Shown: positions 35,313-49,517, numbered from the stretch's first letter. The stretch: DNA of 64,000 bases from Opeltia flavorubescens (GCA_000442125.1 KE546978.1:930001-994000), one strand, 5' to 3'. The notes: generated by a model not told the origin, from the sequence alone. Program-made: numbers and translations.

Positions 35313-38300
35313 TCAAGATTCCCCTTCCGCCTTGTCATCCTTGTCGCCGAGTGGTGATTTCGACCTCTGAGCCCGATTTAAGCTCATCTTAGTCGTCGGA
35401 GGTGACGAGGCAGTTGAAGGGGGAGAGGTCGGATCGGCAGGTTCGCCAGCATTATCCAGTCCTGCAAGAGCGCTGCATGATGGTTAGTCTTCATGGATTT
35501 TCATACAAGACGTTGGATGAGTTTACCTGAAGGCATTTGTATGCTTGGCTGCTGCTTCCTTTTCTTCCCTTTCCTTCTTTTCTTTCTGCGCCGGAGGCGT
35601 GCCTGTTCGACTTGAAGCCCCTGAATCTTCACCGGCTTTACTCAAGCCGCTCTGACCCAAAGGTCTTCGGGTGTTTGAGCCTCGAGGACCAAACATCGAT
35701 GGAGGACCCAGGGATGGTGGACCTGCTTGGGAGGCTTGCCGTGAACCACCTCGTCCCAATCTTCGGAGATCATCCATGCCAACGGTGTTCCTTTGGTAGT
35801 CAGGCGGTGGCATCATGCCATATTGGCCACCTCCGGAGAATTGGCGTGCATCTCCACGTCCTATTGGCGCACGACCGCCACCACCGCCGCCACCTCCTCC
35901 TCGTCGCGCTCCTGCATCGGCTTGACGTTGTAATTCTTTCTGGCGCTCTGCTTCGATAGCCTATGGACATAATTAGAAACTTCAATTTCCTACAAAGACA
36001 GACTGAATCTTACCTCCGCGCGGACTTGTTCCAGCGTCGCGGGCCCTTTGATAGCACCAGTCTTGCCAGTCTGCCAGCGTTTCTTTCGCAGATCTCCAAT
36101 GTCCTGAATGAAAGTTAATCATATCATTTACGATGTATTCAAAACAAGCGCGCTTACCATAAGCATGAACTTCAGTCGACTTGGGAGATTTGGTGTCTCG
36201 ATCATGGCATTGATCCGGCTGAAGTAGATATCCATGAGCTGATGTCCCTTCTCTGAGCTGTCAAGATTGGCACCAATGGTCTTGAGTAGACTTGTGAGCG
36301 ATTCGACTTCGGCTTCGTCGGGCGTTCCTTCGTAATCGACCAACTTCTTGACGCACTCGTGCATGATACGTTCAGTAAGCATGTTAAGTTTGTATAGCTC
36401 ACCAATAAATCTGACCAAACCAAGACCACGTCGTTTTGCAGCTGCAGCAATGTAGTACTCATCCGACAGCATCGCTGCTTCCTCTGTCTCACCCTCGGGC
36501 TTCTCTGGAAGATTCACTTTCCAGCCTTGTTCGAACTCGGTTTGACATCGAGTGAGAAGATACTTTCGGAATAAGGCACCTCCAGTGACAACCTCACCCT
36601 TTTTGTCTAGGATACTCTCATCTTTGATCTCGGGACTCATCGACTCAAGCATACGCTTGCAAAATTGGGCGTACATCTCAGCCCAATGGGCTTCGTCGGT
36701 GGCTTTTCCAAAGGTCAGTTGGATTACCTGTCGGAGCGTACGTCCATCGGTCTCATCCTTGGACTGAGCAGCAATGGCGAGGATCTGGTCGGAGATCTTG
36801 TCGAAATTGTTGGGCGTCATCTTGTTAAGATTTGATTTCACCTTACGTTGAACAACGTCAGGTGCTAAATGGTTATCACCACCCGGTGCCGGACCAGCCA
36901 TGCTGAATGCATTTGTGCCAACAGACAGTGGCTTCCAACCTTTATCGGAGACCTCAATGGGCTTGAGTGTAGTCCCTGCTGTAAGCGGCATTGTCTTCGC
37001 ATCCTTGTCATTCTCACGAGTACGACCACCTTTGCTGGCGCGACTTGTGGAGCCACGCTGACTAGGGTTGCCACGAGGTGAATGTGGATGTGAACCCATA
37101 GACGTGGATGATGGAACCCGATCGCCCATCTTTTGTGGTCCGCCCATTGGAAAGCCTCCAGGCCGGGCACCCGAGACGTAGGGGGCCAAGGGATTTGGGC
37201 GGGCTGTACCCATCAGTTGCTGGGTTGAAGCTTTGAATCTTGCCTCTGAACTGCTTCCGACAGGTACTGGTGGACGAGCGTTGAAGCTTCCCATACCGCC
37301 GCCGGCACCCATTCCTCCCATGGGCGGCATACTCGGACCTGTCTTTGATGGTGCTCGAGGACCCATCGATCCTCCAGGACGCGCGGAGCCAGTACGGGCT
37401 GAAGCAGGCTCTCCACCATCGCCCAAAGTCTCTTTGATCTTGTCGGACCAGCCTTCCGTAGGCTTTTCCACAAACACGTGTTGGAATTGCACTAAGAAGT
37501 TCTTATCGTATCTGAACTTACCCATGGGTGCAGTAGTGTTCAATGCTGGATTTGGCGAGGCGATCGCTGGAGGGTATGAGACGTCGTTAAGAGAAGTAAG
37601 ACGTCGAGCAGATCTTAAGGATAGCAGTTGGGCGCTAGGTTGTGGTGGTTCAACCGTCTTTGCGGTCTCAAGCTTGAGCGCGGCTGGCTTCTGTTTGTTG
37701 AGGAGTCCACGAGGTGGAGCCATCGAAGCGTCTGAAGCAGGAGTTTGAGTACCACTCTCGACAGGAGTCTCAGCAACAACCGGAGTCTCGCTTTGAGGCG
37801 TGTCTGCACCGTCCTTCTTAAGTTCGGCAAAGAGATCCTTGTTTTCCTTCGTAGAAGCGTTATCACCTTCGGCAAGCTTCTTCAAACGGGCTTCTTCGGC
37901 TTCTTCGGCTTCCCTTTCAGCCCTCTTCATGTCTGCATCGAGTGTTTTGGCTGCTTCGGCTGCCTTCCGTTGAGCTTCTTCCTTCTCTGCTTGTTTCTTC
38001 CGCTGGTAGCGCTCCTCGGCTTCACGCTCTTGACGCTCCATTTCAGCCTCGATGCGAGCGTATTCCTCTTCTTCTTCACGCTCTTTGCGAGCTTGCTCTT
38101 CAGCTTCCTCTTTGGCTTTGTCCGCGGCCTTCTCCGCTTCCTCAGCTTCAGCCTTCTCTTTGGATGCTGCAGCTTCTGCTTCCATTTGAGCTTTCGCAGC
38201 GGCAAGTTCCTTAGCTTCGGCCTCTTCTTTTTCTTTGACCAACTTCGCTTCGGCTGCAGCTTTCTCCGCTGCAACTTTGGACGCTTCTTCGTCTTGCTTA

Positions 38301-40257
38301 CGCTTCTCCTCAGCCTTGTCTTCTTCGACCTTCCGAGCAATGGCATCTTTCATGTCATTGCGCTTCTCCTCATTGGTCTTACCAGCCTTGCTCTCGGTTC
38401 GATTGTGCGGGTGTTCGATACCGCTCGTCGACTGGGGTGGAGGTGTAGGGGTTGCAGAAACGACTGCTGGAGATTGAGAAGGGGGGGCTGGGGATGGGGA
38501 TTTCTTATCGAAACTTTTTACGACACCACTGCTGGGATCTCGGATTACTACACCAGTGCTCTTCTTAGGTGGAACCTTGAAGTCGTAGGCAGCAGGTTTG
38601 GGTGCTGGACTATTGGCAGGGCGGCCAGATATTGGTGTATTACTGACGGCAGGATTTGCCATTGGAGTTTGTGGTTTACCCATACTGGACGGGGGTCGCT
38701 CGGCTGTCGAAGACAATGTGGAGGAAGTTCGAACCATCGACGGAGGTTGCTGAGGATGACCATATTGGCCCTGTGAGTATTGCTGTTGTAGGCCTTGCGG
38801 CATTTGTTGTTGAGGGCGGGGAGAGCCGGGAGGCATACCCATAGGGTACATGCCATACATTTGTTGGTGATAGTACGCAGCCATACCTTGATCGTACTGC
38901 GGCATGAACTGTTGGTTCTGTTCCAATTCTGTCAGAAATTGTTCAAAATGTCCAGTGCCAGGCGACAGATCTAAAGGTTGAACAGCGGCTGAGCTGTCCA
39001 AAAAAGGAAATTGAGAGTCTTTCTTTCTGGGGTGGGAGTGCTTGTAAGATGAAGAAGAAGAAGAATGTGGCTTTACTTGCGAGTTCCCCATAGATTGAGG
39101 ATATGCTCCATAGATATATGAAGGATTTGACATTGGAATCTGGCCCGGTTGAGGATGGTGTACGGGCTGCGAATGTGCTAAAGCGGGACTACGGTTCGCT
39201 TGATGAGGGGAATTTGTATATGGTGGAGCCAAAGACTGTCGCTGCGGGTATGGTGAGGGGACATTCTGAGCACCTCGTGGCTGACTCGGGGCTCTGAAGT
39301 TTGGACCTTGACTGTAGCCCATCTGCTGCTGCTGGGAATACTGTCCACTATACGCTCGGCCACCACGTCCAGCTTGTGGGGGATACCCACCGCGATTTGC
39401 GCTAGGGGCCATGCTGGGGTTTCCGAGTTCACTGTGAGTAGATTGAGAGGATTCGCGACGAAGATGCATAGACTGTGGCCCAGGTCCCAAATTTGACTGA
39501 GGCATACCTGGTCGCAACTGTCGCTTCAATTGGTCAGTGTGTGCAATCATGACTGATGAGGAAAACATACGTTTGCATCATCACTTGCGAGCATACTTCC
39601 AAAGCTCATGCCATTTGTCTGACCTTGAAACGTTGATGGTGGTCTCCCACCGCTCGCAGGAGGTTGCGGGATTGGTGAAGGAGATGCAGCGGGAGATGTA
39701 ATGCGAGGATTTTGGGGATTGACGGCCAGAGAGTTTGTGGATTGCGATAGCTGAGGTACAGCATTTGTTAGCGCAGGCGATCCATCCTTGTTGAATGTTC
39801 CGAATTGGATATCTTTGCCCCCTGCCGGCTTTCCACCGACTTGGCCTCCATTGGGGAGATAGCCAGAAGTGCCTGCTGGAGTTATGGTGATGGAAGCTTT
39901 TCGACCATGATCTACTAAGCCGCCGGGAGAATTTGTAGAAGTATTGCCATTGACAGTGGTTGAGGTTCCTCCCACAGCCGGAACGGCCGGGGTAATGGGA
40001 CCTCTGCCGTTCAGTGAGTCCGTTTTGCCATGTTGTGAAGATACAGGGCCTCCTGCTGAGCTATTTATCGCTGAAACGGGTGGGGACTGTTTCTTGGTCG
40101 CGTTGGCGTAACTTTTGGCAGGAGGTGGAGCCGTACCAGCGGCCTGAGGCGGCGTCCTCCCGCTGAGCGAAGCCGAGCTTGATTGAGGCTGAGCGACGGA
40201 CTGCGATGCGTTGTTTGATGCCTGTGGTGGAAGAACGGGTTGAGAAATGCTTGTCAT
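35313..40257 (-). CDS. TIF4631: translation initiation factor eIF4G
   Basis: Five exons: 40257-39571, 39517-36158, 36103-36014, 35960-35527 and 35472-35313, with introns of 53-54 nt, give 1576 aa, the usual size for filamentous ascomycetes. eIF4G is the scaffold linking cap-bound eIF4E, eIF4A and eIF3. Residues 1-600 are Gln/Ser/Pro-rich and disordered. A very long Glu/Lys/Ala helix runs about 620-785. The eIF4E-binding motif YDKNFLV (YxxxxL-phi) is near 896. The MIF4G domain, starting VVQRKVKSNLNKMTPNNF, spans about 1116-1350 and contains FRKYLLTRCQTEFEQGW. After it come the Arg-Gly-rich stretch [18 protein letters not shown] and a Ser-rich tail. There is no C-terminal MA3 domain, as usual in fungi. 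The downstream introns interrupt the end of MIF4G and the tail. Confidence 0.95.
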
Positions 40258-41548
40258 TGAAAGGCTGGTTCAATTTCTGTGGCTGATGGTGATGTGCAGT
40301 GTGCTGAATGATGCTGACAAAATATCGTCGAGGTAGAAATTTTATCGACTTCGATTTCGGCCAAAGGCGAATTTTTGGCGGTAGAGTGGAGTTTGTGTTG
40401 AATGAAAAAATTAGTTGTGAAGCGACGTTTTTCAGTGTCGACTGTGTGAATGTGACGGGGGTATTCGCAGAGCCTTGCAGTTGCAGGCCTGGCAACCTCT
40501 GGCGGGGGAATAAGGAGTGACGACTCAGTAAAAACGAGCCTGGTTATGGAAACCGTGAAAAGACTCTGTTAGTATGCGCGATGATCCTGATGGACTCGCG
40601 ATTAGTAAATCTTTGTGTGGTTGGTGAATGATTTCAGAAGAAGAGAGGGTTCAGGAAAGGCAATGAAAAAGTTTCGGTTTCAGGGCGACCGCCAGGTTTT
40701 GCCGCTAGATCCGATCAGGCAAGAGGCAAATTTATTTGGGAGTCTACACAGAAACTTCTTTCACGTCCACAAACAGCGCGATTGTTTGATTGTTTGACTC
40801 AATGACTATGTTCTATCTGTCTTACTTCCTGCTGCAGGTTATGACGAACGCGATTGCTTCGATGAGTCCCCTAGATTTCTAAGCAATAAATCCTCAGTCA
40901 CCCTCCACAGCTGTCGTTGCTTGTACTCCATACTGATGATACGGGAAACCAGCTCATATACCCGCCTTTCCGCGTCTTTAGAACGTACTGGAGCTGGTTG
41001 ACTTCGTGACTACCTCGTTGGAAACGACATATGAGAACGTCTGTTAACCCCGTATCTTCGTGCAATGTCCGTAGAATATTCGGCTCTAAGAGTTTCCGAT
41101 ACATCTATTTTAATCAGCAAACATGCGAACCAATCCCTTCCACCACGGAAGTGGAATGTCAGAAGGTGGATGGTTGACTCATAGTCCGAGTTGCTCGACT
41201 CTATCCAAATGTTTCAATGGCGGTGACTATTACTGTCCCGGAGAAGAGGATGGATCGGCTAACGATGGCTCGGCACGACCGGTGTGAGATGTCATCCGGC
41301 TTCTTCGTCATTGGTAGGCTAGAATTTCCAGCGAACTTTGATAGCGTCCTGCAAGACAATCGGGCTGCATGAACCACTTTCGACTTTGGATATCCATGCA
41401 CGATTGTGTATCTTAGGGTTAGACCGTAGTATCGAAGAATGAACAACAAATCACATTCATACCATTTATACTGTACAGATACCAGCATATTCAAGCCAAC
41501 ATGTTCTTTTACGGACACATAGACATCAGCTTGCGAAGCCTCAATGGC
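40258..41548. other. intergenic, nothing recognised
   Basis: About 1.3 kb holding the eIF4G promoter and the 3' flank of the flavin monooxygenase gene. Short frames only. Confidence 0.5.
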
Positions 41549-43819
41549 TCATGGATCTTCGTATTTCATGATACCCTCCTCCATGGCCTTGATTTGTAGG
41601 GCCAGCATGCGCGAGTAGTATCTGCAAAGCGCAAGATTTCCACCAAAGAACCAGAAGCCCGGATGTCCCGTCCGCCTAGGAAAATAGATCAGTGATTTTC
41701 ATCCACAGGCGAATCGATTTCTTACCTCCACATGGTCCGTAATTCACCCTCTTGGTCAAATCCCCAAACATCCTACGATGCGTCAGCCTTGGTATACACC
41801 GCTAGTGGACAGATTACATACCTTGACCCGCTCAGCTAATTCATCTCCAAAGATCTTCCTCGCAGTGCCTCTCATGTTCTCGTAACCTGTCGCAAAAACG
41901 ATGTCGTCCGCTTCGATGAACTCCCCATCTGCAAATAACAGACCATTGGACTTGACCTCATCGATTTCCTGACCCTGCTTCACCTTGATTTTGCCATCGA
42001 TGATCAATTGTGAGCAGCCAACATCAATGTAGTACCCACCGCCACGCTGGAAGTACTTCATGAAAAAGCCTGCGTCGTCCGGACCATCATCCAGCTTGAA
42101 CCCGGCCTTATCCAGACCTCGAAGAAGCGCTTCATCCCTTTTGCAAATCTCCACTGTAGCGTCTTGATGCATACGCTTCAGCATCGCGTTGGGAATGCTC
42201 ATGAACAATAAGTCCGCATCTTCTGTCTCAGGACCGCCTTCTTCGTACAGTCCGCCTAGGAGGACATCCAAACCACTCTTGGAAGACATGACATACGTAG
42301 ATGAGCGCTGCACGATGGTGACATCGTACCCGTGTTCATAGAAATCTTGAGCAATGTCTAACAAAAACTAGGGTCAGCAGATGTTCCACCTGTTCAACGG
42401 CTAGAAGACGAATTCGTCTCGCAGTTTGAACGAAATACGTACCATGGCCAGAATTGCAGCAACCCACAACAATTGCCCGCTTCTTTTGTCCCTCAGGAAC
42501 CATTTGAGCCCCTTTGAATTGGCTTGAATGACAGAGGTTGCCGCTCTTGAATGTATCCATTCCCTTAATCGAGGGCATATTCATCTCCCCGCTGTGTCCG
42601 GTTGCTTGGACGATGTGACGGGGATGGAGAGTCCGAGTTTCGGTCTCATCGTTTGCCTTTTTACGCGTCACAGTCACGGTCCACTGTCGCTTTGTTTCAT
42701 CCCACTTGGCATCGTTGAGCGTGGTGGAGGTCCATACGTTCAATTCCATGAGCCGCGCGTAGGATTCGAACCATTCTGCCAGCTTGTCCTTTGGAGTGAA
42801 GACTGGCCAATGGGAAGGAAATGGAACATAGGGGAGGTGATCGTACCATACTGGATCGTGAAGGACGAGTTGATGGTACCTAGACAGGAGGGATACTCAG
42901 TATTGAAACCGTAGGATGCAGTGTAACGAGGGACGAATTACCGATTTCGCCAATTATCGCCTACACGTGGGTTCCTGTCGATTATCTACGGTAGAACTCG
43001 CGGTCAGCTTTTCTTCATCGAGCCAGTTGATGGATTCGAGAGGTGGATTGCTCTAAGAAATGGATGCTTGGAAGGTTGTCATACCAGAGCTGGTACCTGA
43101 AGCTGATGAAGACGTGCTGCAGATGTGAGTCCTCCTTGTCCAGCACCAATTATCAACACAGTAGGTTCCATGTCTCCTTCGAAATTCTCTGCTGCTGTTC
43201 TTCGTTCCTGCCAATTCTTCCGTCCCGGATGTCCGCCATGATCTACGCCTTGAGGTCGTTTGTCTTTGATAGTCTCCTCGTATCCTTTAAGCTCATGCAT
43301 AGCAGTGAATAGGGTGAAGGCTTTCCATTTTTTCCCGTCGTTGGAATCTTGAAGTAGTCTGACCACCCCACGTCCTCGGCCAACGTCCGTCTCCACGGTC
43401 AGGAAAGTCGCTACTCCATTGACATTGCCCTTGAAATCAACAGCGGAAATAGTTGGTTTGCGGGTTGTATTACTCTCGTCAAGCTTCACGGAATTGATTC
43501 GGCTTCCCTTTGGGGCAGACTTCAGGAACGAAACGATCTTATCGGGTCCATTGAGAGAACGATAGTCCCATGAGAGTCCGAGTTGATCTCGCCAGCATGA
43601 GCCCTGAAGGAAGAGAGCCTTGACGGCAGAAGGATCTTGGGCTGAGAGGGCCTTGTTGAACGATTCGACCCATTCCGAAGCTACAGCTTTGGCATCGACG
43701 GAAGAAAGCGAGTCAGTGTTAGGATAGCTTGCTGCTGCTAGTTGACTAGAGCCAGGTTCAACTCGATTGTAAGATGGGATTGTGCTATTGTCAGACGAAA
43801 GCACCGCGGCAGTAGCCAT
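41549..43819 (-). CDS. flavin-containing monooxygenase with N-terminal NTF2/SnoaL-like domain
   Basis: Six exons: 43819-43085, 42985-42942, 42879-42443, 42357-41822, 41772-41726 and 41675-41549, giving 641 aa; introns are 99, 62, 85, 49 and 50 nt. The start is the first ATG in frame (MATAAVLSSD). Residues about 40-190 form an NTF2/SnoaL-like segment (ASEWVESFNKALSAQDPSAV, then SCWRDQLGLSWDYRSL). The FAD site VLIIGAGQGG is at about 220-230, followed by RVGDNWRNRY. HSSQFKGA precedes the second nucleotide site VVGCCNSGHDIAQDF (about 396-412), interrupted by intron 3 at GH/D. DIVFATGYENMRGT is the C-terminal FMO signature. Enzymes of this class oxygenate small molecules with NADPH and O2; the substrate is unknown and no biosynthetic cluster surrounds it. 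Confidence 0.92.
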
Positions 43820-44822
43820 TTCAGATATTCTACCAGACTTGTGATATCGAATGACAGAAAAGTAGATTAGTGGTAAGATGCGCAATTAATGAAATGAAAT
43901 GAACAAGGCAGTTGGACGAGGTCTAGTTTTCTACGGGTGAAAGGGGATCTTCTGTAGGAAACTTCTGGGGCATCGATCCCCGCATCGTGAATGAAAAGTC
44001 TAGACGATAGCCCCGCATCGACTATACAAATACACGCTCAGATCTGTGACAACATCATGCATAACCGATTTACGAAGCCTTGTTCGACTCATGCAGTGAA
44101 GGTCTAGCCTAGATCAACTTACCACAATGCAAACAGGTCGCCCAGGATTCCTCTCTGTCCCGCCTTCCGATGAGGAGATACATAAGATGAGAGAAAATGG
44201 GGCTCAAGCCAAGGGCAAATATTAGTGACTGGAAACCAGACCATTCTTCTGACGGCGAGATACCTTTGACTCAATGCGTCTGACGTTGTCCTCAGATACG
44301 GCTGTCTGATCATCCGCCGAATTATAGCAGAGTGTATCGAACTTGGCTACATGTGTAGTCTACATTCGGCGTCTCAACGCACAGACAGCAAGGATATCTC
44401 AAAGTTCCCGTTTTCATTACGATTATGATGAGCCACAAAACCAAGGCCTGCGGAAAGGAACGATGGTGGGAAAGCGTAGGAGGGCATACTTCCCCATCTC
44501 AGTTGGTTGTGTGAATGATAGGGCAGCTCTCAGAAACTGAGGTGGGGTTACCATGGAACGTCCGCTTCTGCTTCATTCCATCATTAATTCTCTTTGGACT
44601 CCATTTCTTTCGACTTACCTCACTATTCGTTGGCGTGCTCTCATATCGTTTTCCTAGCCGAAAAAGGAAGTGCGGAAGATCTGCATTTAGCCTTGGCACG
44701 TCGCGCATCGCGTCGCGTTCCCCTCGGCATGTACCACTTCTTTTCCACATTGACTGACACGTAAACTTTGAACCGTACCTCATCAATCGGCTTCAGACTG
44801 GCTTCACAACTCACTCGTCTTC
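43820..44822. other. divergent intergenic region, FMO and POL1
   Basis: About 1 kb between divergent start codons of the monooxygenase and POL1. No additional gene or RNA recognised; no regulatory site assigned. Confidence 0.5.
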
Positions 44823-47800
44823 ATGTCGAGAGCGGCCCGCCTTGCTGAACTGAAGGCTCTTCGTGCCTCAGGGAAAACCCGTCTCTCTACCTACCAAGTT
44901 GATGAGAATGTCCCAAGCCTTTATGAGGAAGTCGATGAAGAGGGCTACAAGAAAGTTGTGCGGGCCCGTCTCGACCGAGATGATTTTGTTGTCGACGATA
45001 ATGGAGAAGGTTACGCCGACGACGGTCGCGAAGAATGGATGGATGAGAGGGGCTACGCCTCTGCCAGTGGTAGTGAAGACCAATTACCCTTGAAGGGTAA
45101 AGCTGGTGAGTGGTGCTTCGTCATGTCTCGACTTGATTCAGCTGCTTACCATATTTAGCCAAGAGGAAGCGCGAAGAAGAACGAGAAAACATTGAAAAGA
45201 CCAATAAGAGTATCAACAAATATTTCAGTGTCGGGCCTGTCGCTGCTGCTCTAAAGCCTAAGGTATGGTCAAATTTCACCTCATCTGACGGTACCTAACA
45301 ATTTTGACAGGCTATTGCGACCGCCGATGACGCAGCATTCATGGACGACCTTTTAGGCCAGGTTGATACAAAGATTCCTACGAGACAAGTCATGAAGCCA
45401 ATCAAGAACGAAAGCCGCCGGAAAATTCGGGTGCTTTCGCCTCCAGTTTCTCATGAAAAGCAGGATTCTAAGAAGAAACCTGTCTTAAATACGCCACCAA
45501 TGGATCCCATTCACGATGACGACGGACTGTTACCCAACTTTGATGATGGCGACCTACCAATGAGTGATCCCGTTCCATCATCTCCAATTCAGAAAGCTAT
45601 AGAACGAAAAGGGCTCGGCAAGCCCGCCGTGGACGACGACGATGATGACGCTATGGAGGTTTCGCAAGCTGTTGGAAGCAAAGATGTCAAGACCGTCAGT
45701 GTGAACATATCTGGCTCTCGCCCGGCGCCAAAGGTAATCAAGAAGGAGGATCTCTATCCGTCGCCTGCGAGCTCCTCTCCAACGAGGCCGCCGGCCGGTG
45801 TTGTTGATGCTTCGGCATGGAATGATGTAACGTCGAAGCTCAACGTTCTGAGCAGTCAAGCTCCAGAGACATTGAGTTTTGGCAAAGTCAAGATTGAGGA
45901 TGCTGTTGAGCAAGATGGAACACTTCGCATGTTCTGGACTGATTACACCGAAGTCAATGGAAGCCTCTGTCTGTTTGGCAAAGTTAAAGATAAGAGCACG
46001 AACAACTATGTTAGTGCTTTTGTGAAGATCGATAATATCCTTCGAAAGCTTTATTTCCTCCCCCGGACCTACCGGCAAAAACGTGGGCGAGATACGTCTG
46101 AGGAGGTAGAGATGGGAGATGTTTATCAAGAAGTAGATGATTTGATGACGAAGCTACGAGTCAACTTGCATAAGATCAAACCATGTTCAAGGAAGTACGC
46201 CTTCGAGTTACCGGACGTTCCAAAGGAAGCCGACTATTTAAAGCTCATGTATCCGTATGACAAGCCGGCGTTACCGATTGACTCAACAGGAGAGACCTTT
46301 TCTCATGTTTTTGGAACGAACACAGCGCTTTTCGAGCAGTTCGTGCTTTGGAAGCGAATCATGGGTCCTTGCTGGCTAAAATTCGACGAAGCTGATCTGA
46401 ACCCGGTCAACAATGCTTCATGGTGTAAATTCGAGGTGCAGATTAGTTCGCCCAAATCAGTCAGCGTCCTCAGCGAATCGGACGGCTTGGATGCACCTCC
46501 TTTGACTTTTATGAGTATTGCGTTACGGACAATGCTGAACGTTAAAGAGAACAAGCAAGAGATTCTTGTCGCCAGCGCTCGTGTTTATGAAAACATCTCT
46601 TTAACAGATATGACTTCACCGGAAGAGCTGCCTTGCAAGACGTACACCATGATGAGACCTGCAGAAGCCGCATATCCTGCTGGATTCGAGACCCTGGCCA
46701 GAAAGCAGCGAGGAACAATCATGACGGAAAAAAGCGAGCAGATGCTCCTCTCGAAATTCTTGGCTCTGGTGGAACGAACTGATCCGGATATCCTTATGGG
46801 ACACCAATTGCAGGACGTTGATTATCCAATCCTGTTAAGCCGAATGCGTGAGCGCAAGACGCCAGGATGGCACCGCATTGGCAGAATGAGGAGAGGTGAA
46901 TGGCCAAAAAGCATGGGCAAAGGGGGTAGCGGCTTTTTCGCGGAGAGGCAATTGATCTCGGGACGACTGATTTGTGATATTGCGAACGATATGGGCAAGG
47001 TATGGTGTTTTCCAACATTGTGAAGTCTGTACTGACCGATCCTAGTCACTAATGACGAAATGCCAATCATGGAGTATGACAGAAATGAGTCAATTATATC
47101 TGGCAAAGGAGAACGAGCGACGCGATATCGACAGTGATGAGGCCCTCAAGTCTTGGGCAAAAACCCGTGACGGTCTTTTGAATTATGTCAATCACTGCGA
47201 AGCCGATACATATTTCATCGCTGCAATTGCTTTGAAGGTGCAGATGCTGCCGCTCAGCAAAGTTTTGACAAATCTTGCAGGTAATTCGTGGGCAAGAACA
47301 TTGAGCGGCACCAGGGCTGAACGAAACGAGTACATTTTGCTTCATGAGTTCCATCGAAACAAATACATTTGTCCTGACAAAGTATGGGGAAAAGCGAAGC
47401 CAAAGGCAGAAGACGAAAGCCCAGAAGGTGAAGAGGGCATCGACGTTAGAAAAAAAGATAAGTACAAAGGAGGTTTAGTTTTCGAACCGGAGAAAGGCCT
47501 CTACGACAAGTTCATTCTGGTTATGGACTTTAACAGCTTGTATCCCAGTATCATACAAGAGTACAATATCTGTTTCACAACCGTCGATCGATCAGATCAG
47601 GTACGTCGTCGTCTGGTTGAGCGGTTGACATGTATAAAAACTAATTCAATCACAGTCAGAGGATGACGATAAAGTTCCTGAAGTCCCAACGGAGGAAAAC
47701 CAAGGCATCCTTCCTAAACTAATCGCTACTCTCGTCAGCCGAAGACGTCAAGTCAAAAGCCTAATGAAGGATAAGAAGGCTACACCTGATCAACTGGCGA

Positions 47801-49517
47801 CTTGGGATATCAAACAACTCGCCCTTAAGCTGACAGCGAATTCTATGTATGGTTGTTTGGGATACACTCAATCAAGGTTCTATGCTCGACCACTAGCTAT
47901 GCTCACAACATTCAAAGGACGAGAGATCTTACGCAGCACCAAGGATCTTGCTGAAAGCACACAACTACGTGTTATCTACGGGGACACAGATTCCGTCATG
48001 ATCAATACCAACGCCGACAACATCGAGGAAGCCTTGAAAGTTGGCAACGATTTCAAACGTTCCGTCAACGAGCGATACAGACTTCTGGAAATTGACATTG
48101 ACAATGTCTTCCGAAGACTTTTGCTTCATGCCAAGAAGAAATATGCTGCCATCAACATGCTCGAGGTGGATGGCAAATATGTCGACAAGCTCGAAGTCAA
48201 AGGTCTTGACATGAAACGGCGTGAATACTGTGCTCTTTCCAAAGAAGCTTCTTCTCGTCTCCTTAACGAGATCCTTTCTGGCGAGGATTCTGAAGTCGTC
48301 ATTAGCAAAGTACACGAATACCTTCGAGAACTATCTTCTAAGATGAGAGAGGAGAAGGTCCCAAAGCAGAAATACATCATCTATACCGTACGTTTCCTAG
48401 CCCCTTCCCCAACCATGCCCAACCCTTTCATCTGCCTCTTCTACAGCACAATAACTAACATCCCTCCCACCCCAACCAGAAACTCGGCAAAAACCCCCGC
48501 GACTACCCAAACCCAGACTCCATGCCCCAAGTCCAAGTCGCCCTCCGCGCCCTCGCCGCCGGCAAATCCGTCCGCATAAACGACGTAATCGCCTACATCA
48601 TGACCTCCGCCTCCTCATCCTCCATCTCCCCCTCCGAGTCCACCGCAAAACGCGCCTTCGCTCCACAGGAAGTCTGTAACGCATCCAGCACCCTCCAGCC
48701 AGATATAGACTGGTACCTCTACAAGCAGATTTTCCCACCTATAGAACGTCTTTGTGCGCCCCTCGCTGGTACTAATGCTATTCAATTGGCGGAATGCCTG
48801 GGATTGGATACGAGGAAGTATGCTGTTGGCTCCTCCAATTCTTCCTCTGGCCAGGGGGGATATCAGAGCCAGTTGCAGGATATCTTCCCCCTCGAATCGC
48901 AGATCCCGGATTCCGTGCGTTTTGAATCATGCACGAGGCTCTCCCTTCGCTGCCGCTTCTGCAAGTCCTCCCATATTTTCGAAGGGCTTGTTCCCAACCT
49001 CGATAACATAGAAGCAGACGGTATCATCTGCCCCAACACTTCCTGCGGAAAAACATTCTCAACGCTTTCGGTGACAGCACAGCTGGAACATGCTATCAGG
49101 CTGTCTACATCGAGGTATTATGACGGATGGTTAGTCTGCGACGATGCTAGTTGTGGCATGCGAACGAGGCAGATGAGTGTTTATGGACACCGATGTCTGG
49201 GTCCTAGGGGTAGGGCCGAGGGATGTTTGGGGAGGATGAGGTATGCATTCTCGGAACGAGAACTATATAACCAGCTCCTGTATTTGAGGAAGGTGTGGGA
49301 CGTTGATGTGGGTGGGGCGGATGGGAAGGGAATAGGGGGGAAAGGTGGTGTTGATGGAAAAGCATTGACGGAAGCGGAGGTAGAAAAGTGCAAGGTTGTG
49401 GGGGAGAAGAATCGAGAGAGGTTTGAGACTTGCAAGGGGGTTGTGGAGGGGTATTTGGCTAAATGTGGGAGGGTGTGGGTGCAGATGGATGGGCTGTTTG
49501 GGTTTATGTTGAGGTGA
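44823..49517 (+). CDS. POL1: DNA polymerase alpha catalytic subunit
   Basis: Six exons: 44823-45105, 45159-45262, 45311-46999, 47046-47600, 47656-48387 and 48480-49517, giving 1466 aa, essentially the size of the yeast protein. It starts DNA synthesis at origins and lagging-strand fragments by extending the RNA primers of primase. Visible motifs in order: the N-terminal charged region with MDDLLGQ (about 140), the inactivated exonuclease region, motif [15 protein letters not shown] (about 850), motif [14 protein letters not shown] (about 936), motif C YGDTDS (about 985), and two C-terminal cysteine clusters, CRFC...CPNTSC (from 1278) and CDDASC...C...C (from 1340), which bind the B subunit. 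All catalytic aspartates are present. Introns 1-4 are about 48-55 nt; intron 5 is 92 nt and pyrimidine-rich. Confidence 0.97.

Noticed and set aside
37745-38776. 343-codon plus frame opposite eIF4G
   Set aside because: Antisense shadow of the Glu/Lys/Ala-rich helix of eIF4G; its Phe/Leu-rich translation is the complement of GAA/AAG codons.
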